This document shows positions 43,302-49,013 of a DNA stretch of 49,013 bases, piece by piece. The position numbers were made by a program, and so were the translations under genes. Location: NCBI GenBank assembly GCA_938034705.1, contig CALHMG010000130.1:1-49013 (forward strand), given 5' to 3'. This DNA is from an uncultured Gammaproteobacteria bacterium. Lineage in GTDB: Bacteria > Pseudomonadota > Gammaproteobacteria > Arenicellales > CALHMG01. The notes under the pieces are model-generated. The model made no database searches. It saw nothing but the letters and a program-made list of their open reading frames with translations, and was not told where the DNA came from. How positions within the stretch are numbered: position 1 is the first letter of the stretch; each line of letters begins with the position of its first letter.

Positions 43302-43796
43302 CTAAAGCTGGAAATCGAAATCAACCGCCGACATGGGCTGGGCGCTGTCATCAAAACCCTGCCACATATCGCGATAGCTCACCTTCAGTTCAGGATGGAC
43401 AGCGTCCGGAATCATTTCTGACAGCGGTCGCAACACGAACGCATAGCGGCGAATCTCGTAACGGGGCACATCGATGCGTCCTTCGTGCTTTATGAGATCG
43501 CCGTACAGAAGGACGTCGATATCCAGAGTCCGGTCAGAGAATTTTTTCGAGCCGCGAACTCGGCCATTCCTTGATTCGATTTCCTTGAGCTCAAGATTGA
43601 GATCTTCGAGACCCAAGTCGGTTGAGAACCCGGCAACCAGATTCAAAAATGACTGGCCCTTGAAACCAACGGCCGGACAGTCATAGACCTGGGAGAGCAC
43701 CAGATCGTCGAACTGAAGAGCGAGATCGCGAACGCCCCCGCGAATGCTTCTCTCACGTTCAATGTTGCTGCCGATGCCAACGTAAACGCGTGGCAT
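43302..43796 (-). CDS. folK: HPPK, folate pyrophosphokinase
   Basis: A 164-residue 6-hydroxymethyl-dihydropterin pyrophosphokinase. Seen: VYVGIGSNIERE, VYDCPAVGFKGQSFLN and the pyrophosphoryl signature RTLDIDVLLYGD with RYAFVLRPLSEM. It transfers pyrophosphate from ATP to the pterin before dihydropteroate synthase. Its ATG overlaps the folB stop as TGATG, indicating coupled translation. Confidence 0.95.
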   Translation of the reverse strand: MPRVYVGIGSNIERERSIRGGVRDLALQFDDLVLSQVYDCPAVGFKGQSFLNLVAGFSTDLGLEDLNLELKEIESRNGRVRGSKKFSDRTLDIDVLLYGDLIKHEGRIDVPRYEIRRYAFVLRPLSEMIPDAVHPELKVSYRDMWQGFDDSAQPMSAVDFDFQL

Positions 43797-44155
43797 CAGG
43801 TTTGTCTCGATCCGCGTTCAATAACGACACCGACGTCTCGGGCTCCCCGCACTGCGCCCGTTTTGTTGATGCGAACGCGACACCACTGGACATCAAAGTC
43901 ACGATTGAGCGCCGCCGCGATTTCCTCAGCCATGGTTTCGACCAGCTCGAACTCGCCCTGGATTACAAGATCAACGACGTGCTTGGAGACCGCCTTGTAG
44001 TTGAGCGTGTCTTCAATATCCCGTGACCTGGCGGCCTTGGAAATATCCTTGCCCATGTCCAGATCGATGGTCACTTTCTGGGTAATTGCGCGTTCCCAAT
44101 CCCAGATTCCGACGACGCAGTCGACCGTCAGACCGTGCAGGTATACGATATCCAT
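43796..44155 (-). CDS. folB: Dihydroneopterin aldolase
   Basis: A 119-residue enzyme of folate synthesis that cleaves the dihydroneopterin side chain. Seen: MDIVYLHGLTVDCVVGIWDWE, VTIDLDMGKDISKAARS, LNYKAVSKHVVDLV, LVETMAEEIAAAL (catalytic Glu) and VRINKTGAVRGARDVGVVIE. The ATG at 44155 is chosen on family alignment; the frame runs a further 111 codons upstream over plsY and is not coding. It precedes folK, the next but one pathway enzyme. Confidence 0.95.
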   Translation of the reverse strand: MDIVYLHGLTVDCVVGIWDWERAITQKVTIDLDMGKDISKAARSRDIEDTLNYKAVSKHVVDLVIQGEFELVETMAEEIAAALNRDFDVQWCRVRINKTGAVRGARDVGVVIERGSRQT

Positions 44156-44212
44156 GAGCTGTTTCTGATCGTGTGCTTTGACGCACCGCACTTTACACCC
44201 ACCGGATTGACC

Positions 44213-44857
44213 ATGCTGACCTTTCTGCTTCCTCTCGCCGGCTATCTGATTGGCTCCGTTTCCAGCGCCGTTATTGTGTCCAGAATCATGGGGCTCGAAG
44301 ATCCGAGAAGCAGCGGCTCGGGCAACCCTGGCGCCACCAACGTGCTGCGCCTTGGTGGCAAAACCGCAGCCGCGGTAACCCTGATTTTCGACATATTGAA
44401 AGGTCTTGTGCCTGTGCTCATCGCAAGACACTTCACCGACGACGGATGGATTATCGGTCTGACCGGACTCGGCGCATTTCTCGGCCACCTCTTCCCGGTA
44501 TTTTTTGGATTCAAGGGCGGCAAGGGCGTCGCAACGGCACTCGGCGTGCTGTTCGGGTTCAGCCTCTGGCTCGGGTTGAGCGCGGTCGTTATCTGGATTT
44601 TATTTGCGGGCGCAAGTCGTTACTCGTCACTGGGCTCTCTTGTGACCATGGGGCTCGCGCCAGTTCTGGCGTCGTTCCTCTCACCCGGCTGGGGCTATCT
44701 GGTCGCGACGTTTGTCATGGCAGTCTTTGTCTATGTACGCCACCGCGAAAACATTCGCCGTCTTCGCGATCGCACCGAAAGTAAAATTAATCTCGGGGGC
44801 AAAAAGCCTGCCGACGCTACATCGCCGGAAGATCCGCCAGATTCCAGCGCGCGGTGA
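44213..44857 (+). CDS. plsY: Glycerol-3-phosphate acyltransferase PlsY
   Basis: A 214-residue inner-membrane acyltransferase that uses acyl-phosphate to make lysophosphatidate. Signatures: [30 protein letters not shown] and [21 protein letters not shown]. The ATG at 44213 is chosen because PlsY proteins start at the first helix; upstream codons overlap the folB leader. Divergent from folB. Its last 41 bp overlap the convergent tsaD 3' end, an unusually long tail-to-tail overlap. Confidence 0.95.
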   Translation: MLTFLLPLAGYLIGSVSSAVIVSRIMGLEDPRSSGSGNPGATNVLRLGGKTAAAVTLIFDILKGLVPVLIARHFTDDGWIIGLTGLGAFLGHLFPVFFGFKGGKGVATALGVLFGFSLWLGLSAVVIWILFAGASRYSSLGSLVTMGLAPVLASFLSPGWGYLVATFVMAVFVYVRHRENIRRLRDRTESKINLGGKKPADATSPEDPPDSSAR

Positions 44858-45830
44858 CGTCGATAGCGAGATCAGCTCGAGTCCCGGCTGCCAGTCGCAG
44901 CGCCCCTGCGTAAGCGATCATCGCGCCGTTGTCGGTGCAGAACTCCAGGCGTGGAAAAAACACCCGGGCACCACGCCGTTCGGCTCGCGCGGCCAGCTGC
45001 TCACGCAAACGCGTGTTGGCGCCGACCCCGCCCGCCACGACCAGCTGATCGCGTCGGGCGAACTCAAGCGCGCGGTCACACTTGATGGCCAGCGTGTCGA
45101 CGACGGCTTCCTGAAATGCGAAGCAGACATCGGCGACGGTTTGCTCATCGAGATCAAGTGGCTCAACCAGCTGCACCACCGCGGTTTTCAGACCGCTAAA
45201 ACTGAAATCGAGCCCGGGCCGGTCTGTCATCGGCCGCGGAAGTTTGAATCTGCCGGGCGCGCCTGCGGTCGCGGTCTTTGAGATCGCCGGACCACCCGGA
45301 TAGCCGAGCCCGAGGAGCTTTGCGGTTTTATCGAACGCCTCCCCGGCAGCATCGTCGAGTGACGCACCGAGCACCCGATAGCGACCGGGTCCCGCAACGT
45401 CGGCGAGCATGGTATGCCCGCCTGAAACCAGCAGCGCAACGAAAGGGTATTCAAGCTCCGGTTCGTCGAGCATCGGTGACAGCAGATGCCCCTCCATGTG
45501 GTGTACGCCCACGGCCGGAACGCCGAGCGCAAACGCAAGGGATCGCCCCGTCACCGCACCCACCAGCAACGCCCCGACAAGTCCCGGACCGCTGGTATAG
45601 GCAATCGCGTCAATATCGGTGCGAGACAGCCCGGCATCGTCCAGAACGGCCTCGATCAGGGGTAAAAGCGCCCGGATGTGGTCCCGGGCCGCCAGCTCGG
45701 GAACCACCCCGCCATAGCGGGCATGGATGTCGACCTGACTCGCAAGACGGTGGGCCAGAAGGCCCTGGCGCAGGTCATAAATGGCCGCACCGGTGTCGTC
45801 ACAGGAGCTTTCTATACCGAGAACACGCAT
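44817..45830 (-). CDS. tsaD: tRNA t6A synthase subunit TsaD
   Basis: A 337-residue ASKHA-fold protein that transfers the threonylcarbamoyl group to A37 of tRNAs with TsaB and TsaE. Seen: [43 protein letters not shown] (HxxxH metal site), [32 protein letters not shown] and [11 protein letters not shown]. It is divergent from rpsU across 160 bp, a widespread arrangement. Confidence 0.97.
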   Translation of the reverse strand: MRVLGIESSCDDTGAAIYDLRQGLLAHRLASQVDIHARYGGVVPELAARDHIRALLPLIEAVLDDAGLSRTDIDAIAYTSGPGLVGALLVGAVTGRSLAFALGVPAVGVHHMEGHLLSPMLDEPELEYPFVALLVSGGHTMLADVAGPGRYRVLGASLDDAAGEAFDKTAKLLGLGYPGGPAISKTATAGAPGRFKLPRPMTDRPGLDFSFSGLKTAVVQLVEPLDLDEQTVADVCFAFQEAVVDTLAIKCDRALEFARRDQLVVAGGVGANTRLREQLAARAERRGARVFFPRLEFCTDNGAMIAYAGALRLAAGTRADLAIDVTARWNLADLPAM

Positions 45831-45886
45831 TTTTCGGGGTTTTCTGGCGACTTGAGGCTGGTTTGCTAGGCTTTGAGGACGGTGAC

Positions 45887-45914
45887 TTGGACAACTTCGG
45901 CGCGAGCATATAGT
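45887..45914 (+). promoter_or_regulatory. Probable rpsU promoter
   Basis: TTGGAC (45887-45892) and TATAGT (45909-45914) are separated by 16 bp and read towards rpsU, 76 bp before its ATG. Both hexamers resemble the sigma-70 consensus. Start site not known. Confidence 0.45.
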
Positions 45915-45990
45915 ATTGCGCGCCCGCGAAGCGGCGGGAATCGGTCCGAAGACAGATTATTAAACACCAGCTTAGAATTTGGAGCCAGCT

Positions 45991-46206
45991 ATGCCCAGCG
46001 TACGGGTACGACAAGACGAACCATTTGACGTGATCCTGCGTCGTTTTCGCCGTTCATGCGAGAAGGCCGGAATCTTTTCCGAGATCCGTCGACGCGAGCA
46101 CTACGAAAAGCCGACCTCGATTCGAAAGCGCGCCAAGGCCGCTGCTGCAAAGCGCGAAGCCAAGCGTGTTTCACGTCAGGTAGCGCGCCGCACACGCAAG
46201 CACTAG
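45991..46206 (+). CDS. rpsU: Ribosomal protein S21
   Basis: A 71-residue small basic protein of the 30S subunit: [39 protein letters not shown], then a Lys/Arg/Ala-rich tail. S21 is needed for mRNA binding during initiation. The ATG at 45991 follows GGAG by 6 nt. First gene of the macromolecular-synthesis group. Confidence 0.97.
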   Translation: MPSVRVRQDEPFDVILRRFRRSCEKAGIFSEIRRREHYEKPTSIRKRAKAAAAKREAKRVSRQVARRTRKH

Positions 46207-46224
46207 GTCGACGGCCGGCCTGAA

Positions 46225-46244
46225 GATCCGCATGCACGCGGATC
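46225..46244. other. Hairpin after rpsU
   Basis: GATCCGC-ATGCAC-GCGGATC is a 7-bp perfect stem 18 bp after the rpsU stop. It has no U-run, so it may be a message-stabilising or processing element rather than a terminator. It would separate high S21 output from downstream genes. Confidence 0.5.
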
Positions 46245-46413
46245 CGGGCCACACTACCGCGACAGCGGGTGACGCGCTCCTTGCGAGCTCGCCCCGAATC
46301 CAAGAGCCAGAATCTTCCAACCGGGTGCTCCTTTAATCAGGGCAGCCGGTTTTGTACGTTCTGGGTATCAATCCCGCAAACGCACGCCAGCCCCGCCGAC
46401 AGTTGGAGCCACC

Positions 46414-46857
46414 ATGAGTCTCAAAGAAACCATCACCGCCGATATGAAAACCGCCATGCGCGCGAAGGACACGCCGCGTCTGGAAGCCATTCGCATGTTG
46501 CGAGCCGCGATTCAGCGTATCGAGGTTGACGACAAGACCGAGCTGGATGACACCGGTGTACTCGGGGTCGTTGAGAAAATGATCAAGCAGGGTCGTGACT
46601 CCATTGAGCAATTCAAAAAAGGCGAGCGTGAAGATCTGATCGAAAAAGAACAGTCCACGATCGACGTGCTGGAAACCTATATGCCAGCCCAGCTCAGCGA
46701 AGACGAGGTCTCCGCCGCGATCGACGACGCCATCAGCGCATCAGGTGCCGAGTCCATCAAGGACATGGGCAAGGTCATGGGTGTTCTGAAAGGACAGCTT
46801 GCCGGCAAGGCAGATATGGGCCGTGTCAGTGGTCTCGTCAAAGCGAAACTGGGTTAG
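46414..46857 (+). CDS. yqeY: GatB/YqeY family protein
   Basis: A 147-residue helical protein: MSLKETITADMKTAMRAKD, LEAIRMLRAAIQRIEVD, QGRDSIEQFKKGEREDL, YMPAQLSEDEV and the GatB/YqeY tail (MGKVMGVLKGQLAGKADMGRV). It resembles the C-terminal tRNA-binding part of the amidotransferase subunit GatB. It is usually found between rpsU and dnaG; here the next gene is a sigma factor. TTGGAG lies about 8 nt before the ATG. Confidence 0.93.
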   Translation: MSLKETITADMKTAMRAKDTPRLEAIRMLRAAIQRIEVDDKTELDDTGVLGVVEKMIKQGRDSIEQFKKGEREDLIEKEQSTIDVLETYMPAQLSEDEVSAAIDDAISASGAESIKDMGKVMGVLKGQLAGKADMGRVSGLVKAKLG

Positions 46858-46902
46858 CGCAACCGCTGCCTGACCGAAGCTCGCATCCGCAGACCCTGTT
46901 CG

Positions 46903-46966
46903 GGCCCTGCGCGATGCCCATCCGTTATCCGCTGCATTACGCGCTCGCTGTGCCAGCGGCAGGGCC
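46903..46966 (+). other. Structured leader before the sigma gene
   Basis: GGCCCTGC (46903-46910) pairs with GCAGGGCC (46959-46966), and inside it CCGCTG (46929-46934) can pair with CAGCGG (46954-46959). The 194-bp yqeY–sigma gap may fold as a nested stem. A TATACT -10-like box at 47040-47045 lies only 6 nt before the sigma ATG. Confidence 0.35.
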
Positions 46967-47051
46967 TGTCAAGGGTGCCGGTCAGGGCACTATGGGGTTC
47001 TGACGCGGGATCATGCCCCCGCGTGTCGAAGCATGTCTCTATACTTCGGTC

Positions 47052-48764
47052 ATGCATATCGAGTCGGAAAATATCGATCTTGAGCAACTGGTCGCCCACG
47101 GCCAGCGTCAGGGTTATCTGACCTACGCTCAGATCAATGATCATCTTCCCCGCGGCATTGCCGATGTCGAGGCGATGGAAGATGTACTCAGACTGCTCGA
47201 CAAAACCAACGTCACCATCCTCGAAGAAGAACCCAGCGCCGAGGAAGTCATTGAGCGTGCCGAGGCCATGAAGAAGGCGCCACAGGGCGCCAAGCGTGGC
47301 GCCGGCGGTGAAGCCCTTGAAGACGAACCCGAAGCCAACACCGACGTGGTCGCGCACTACTTTCGTGACATGGGCGAAATAAAGCTGCTGGAACCCCATG
47401 ATGAAGTGTCACTGGCGCGCGGCATTGAACAGAACCAGCGTCAGATTACCCAGGCACTCGCACTGTGTCCTGCCGCGGTGTCCCATCTTCTCGCGCGTCT
47501 GAACTCCGGTGAGCGTATTGAAAACCTGGTGAGTACGACGAGCGAAGACGAAGTCGAAGATGCGCGCGCGCGTCTCGAACACATCGGCGCGATGGTCGAC
47601 GACTATCGTCGCAACACCGCTGGCGACGCTCGCGCCGCGTCACTGGACAGCCTGCGCCACGCGCTCGTCAGCGAAATGGGCGAGCTGCGTCTGTCAACCA
47701 GAACACTCGATGAACTTGTGTCGATTGTTCGCGGCTTTATCGAACGAATACGCACAGCGGAAAACACGCTCAGCCGCATCTGCGTCGACCGCGCTCGCAT
47801 GCAGCGTCGAAAATTTATTGAACTTGTTGTTGACCGCGAACTCGACCCCGGCCTCGTCGACCTGCTGATCAACGAAGGTCAGGCTAACGGCGATGTCATC
47901 GAAGCCACCCGCGCGGAAATCGTCGAGGCCCAGGGCGAGATCGGCAAAGTCACCCGCGACGCCGGCCTGAATGTGGCATCGCTGAAAGCCCTGGGACGTT
48001 CAATCAGCACCGCCGACGCCAGCGCCAAACGCGCCAAAGAGGCGATGGTCAACGCCAATCTGCGTCTTGTCGTATCTCTCGCCAAAGGCTTCAACAACCG
48101 GGGTGTTGCGTTTTCGGATCTGGTCCAGGAAGGCAACATCGGCCTGATGAAAGCCGTCGAGCAGTTTGATTATCGTAAAAAAGGCAGCTTCGCCTCCCAG
48201 GCGAGCTGGTGGATTCGTCGCGCGATCAACCAGTCCATGGGCGACCAGGGTCATGCCATTCACGTGCCCGCCGCGATGGCCGAACAGGTACACAAGCTCA
48301 ACCGCCTCACCCGCATGATGTCCCACGAGCTTGGCCGCGATCCAACGCCTGAAGAACTCGCCGGCCCGATGAAACTGCGAGCGGACAAAATCCAGCAGCT
48401 CATGCGCCACGCGCGCGAACCCCTGTCCCTTGAAACACCGATCGGCGACGAGGAAGGCCCCTACAGCCTCGGCGATCATCTCGCCGATCAAAATGCCGAA
48501 GGAGCCGCACGCGCCGCCGACCGTTCCGACCTGCAAACGGCAACCCGGGAGCTGCTCGATACGCTGTCGGCCAAAGAAGCAGCCGCTCTGAAGCTGCACT
48601 TCGGCCTCGGCACCGACAACAACCTCTCTTACGAGCAGCTCAGCGAACAGCTGGACATGCCCCGGGACAAAATTCGCCAGCTCGGCGTGCGCGCGCTGAA
48701 AAAACTGCGCGGCGCGGAAAACTCACAAGCCCTGAGAGCCCTGCTCGACGCAGTCAGTGACTAG
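47052..48764 (+). CDS. RpoD-like sigma-70 factor with altered -10-recognition residues
   Basis: A 570-residue group-1-type sigma factor. It has region 1.1 (LVAHGQRQGYLTYAQINDHL), region 1.2 (TDVVAHYFRDMGEIKLL), region 2.1-2.2 (NLRLVVSLAKGFNNRGVAF, DLVQEGNIGLMKAVEQFDYR), regions 2.3-2.4 changed (SFASQASWWIRRAINQS), region 3 and region 4.2 (MPRDKIRQLGVRALKKLR). Compared with E. coli RpoD, Y425 is Gly, Y430 (flipped -11A) is Gln383, Q437 is Arg390 and T440 is Asn393; the W433/W434 pair is kept. It may be the housekeeping factor or a paralogue. The ATG at 47052 is chosen over 47013 by family alignment. Confidence 0.88.
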   Translation: MHIESENIDLEQLVAHGQRQGYLTYAQINDHLPRGIADVEAMEDVLRLLDKTNVTILEEEPSAEEVIERAEAMKKAPQGAKRGAGGEALEDEPEANTDVVAHYFRDMGEIKLLEPHDEVSLARGIEQNQRQITQALALCPAAVSHLLARLNSGERIENLVSTTSEDEVEDARARLEHIGAMVDDYRRNTAGDARAASLDSLRHALVSEMGELRLSTRTLDELVSIVRGFIERIRTAENTLSRICVDRARMQRRKFIELVVDRELDPGLVDLLINEGQANGDVIEATRAEIVEAQGEIGKVTRDAGLNVASLKALGRSISTADASAKRAKEAMVNANLRLVVSLAKGFNNRGVAFSDLVQEGNIGLMKAVEQFDYRKKGSFASQASWWIRRAINQSMGDQGHAIHVPAAMAEQVHKLNRLTRMMSHELGRDPTPEELAGPMKLRADKIQQLMRHAREPLSLETPIGDEEGPYSLGDHLADQNAEGAARAADRSDLQTATRELLDTLSAKEAAALKLHFGLGTDNNLSYEQLSEQLDMPRDKIRQLGVRALKKLRGAENSQALRALLDAVSD

Positions 48765-48765
48765 G

Positions 48766-48803
48766 CCTGAGCTTGCGCTCAGGATCGCGAACTTTCGTTC
48801 GCG
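48766..48803. other. Two tandem perfect hairpins between sigma gene and dnaG
   Basis: CCTGAGC-TTGC-GCTCAGG (48766-48783) and CGCGAAC-TTTC-GTTCGCG (48786-48803) are both perfect 7-bp stems with 4-nt loops, two bases apart. They begin 2 bp after the sigma stop. Neither is followed by a U-run. They could protect the 3' end, mark a processing site or act as a weak terminator before dnaG. Confidence 0.6.
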
Positions 48804-48935
48804 GGCCATTCATCAGAAGCCACGTAATCGCCAGCGGTCAGGAACCCGATACTGTTCGCGTTTTCACAGGTAAAGCTTATTCGAGCTTGCGCCGAGGCAA
48901 TTGCCCCAGCCTCGTCAACAGACCACAATAGCCGG

Positions 48936-49013
48936 ATGGCCGGCCTGATTCCCAGAGACTTTATCGACACGCTACTCACGCGGGTAGACATTGTCGACGT
49001 CATTGATGGTCGT
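48936..49013 (+). CDS. dnaG: DNA primase DnaG, N-terminus (cut by window edge)
   Basis: The first 26 codons read MAGLIPRDFIDTLLTRVDIV and then DVIDGR, matching the DnaG N-terminus (E. coli MAGRIPRVFINDLLARTDIV). This is the start of the zinc-binding domain of the replication primase. It lies 171 bp after the sigma stop on the same strand. The usual gammaproteobacterial order has dnaG before rpoD. Confidence 0.9.
   Translation, partial: MAGLIPRDFIDTLLTRVDIVDVIDGR

Noticed and set aside
1-49013. tRNA, rRNA or riboswitch genes
   Set aside because: I saw no cloverleaf, rRNA sequence or known riboswitch core in the intergenic gaps; short RNAs cannot be excluded by eye.

Overview
The window looks like a chromosomal segment of a moderately G+C-rich gammaproteobacterium. 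Evidence: a Chp-type twitching-motility chemosensory operon (pilGHI and the first codons of pilJ), pilT and pilU, a tonB–yqgE–ruvX group, yggS, proC–yggT, metX–metW, pyrE, slt, cca, folM/folK/folB, plsY, tsaD and rpsU–yqeY–sigma–dnaG. Much of the left half matches a gene neighbourhood known from Pseudomonas aeruginosa (tonB3–yqgE–ruvX beside pilGHIJ; pilU–pilT–yggS–proC–yggT–metX–metW). Genus and species cannot be named from this sequence.

Layout. (1) 1–1.5 kb: pilJ', pilI, pilH and pilG on the minus strand. (2) 2.0–4.0 kb: tonB-like, yqgE and ruvX on plus. (3) 4.1–7.8 kb, minus: pilT, pilU, an unrecognised third gene and oxyR. (4) yggS on plus. (5) 8.6–24.3 kb: a six-gene minus-strand block inserted where yggS and proC would normally be neighbours. 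It encodes a TolC-like outer-membrane lipoprotein, a periplasmic adaptor, a GAF-like/HlyD-like adaptor, a PqqD-like/M50 protease/HlyD-like adaptor, a 2174-residue surface-type protein (DUF4347, beta-helix, eight cadherin-like repeats, C-terminal membrane segment) and a GGDEF–GGDEF–EAL protein. No ABC ATPase or RND pump is encoded in the block. (6) 24.5–30.3 kb, plus: proC, yggT, a dynamin-like GTPase, metX and metW. (7) 30.3–46.2 kb: housekeeping genes in alternating orientation, including one Tat-exported beta-helix protein. (8) 46.2–49.0 kb, plus: rpsU, yqeY, a sigma-70 factor with altered promoter-contact residues, and the start of dnaG.

How the parts may work together. The 8.6–24.3 kb block is the best candidate for a poorly described system. 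It may export, tether and release a giant adhesin-like protein, with an intramembrane protease acting on its C-terminal membrane segment and a cyclic-di-GMP enzyme made from the same transcript. The domain calls rest on visible motifs; the mechanism is inference. The second notable locus is the sigma factor between yqeY and dnaG. It keeps RpoD architecture, including region 1.1, but has changed residues that read and melt the -10 element in E. coli RpoD.
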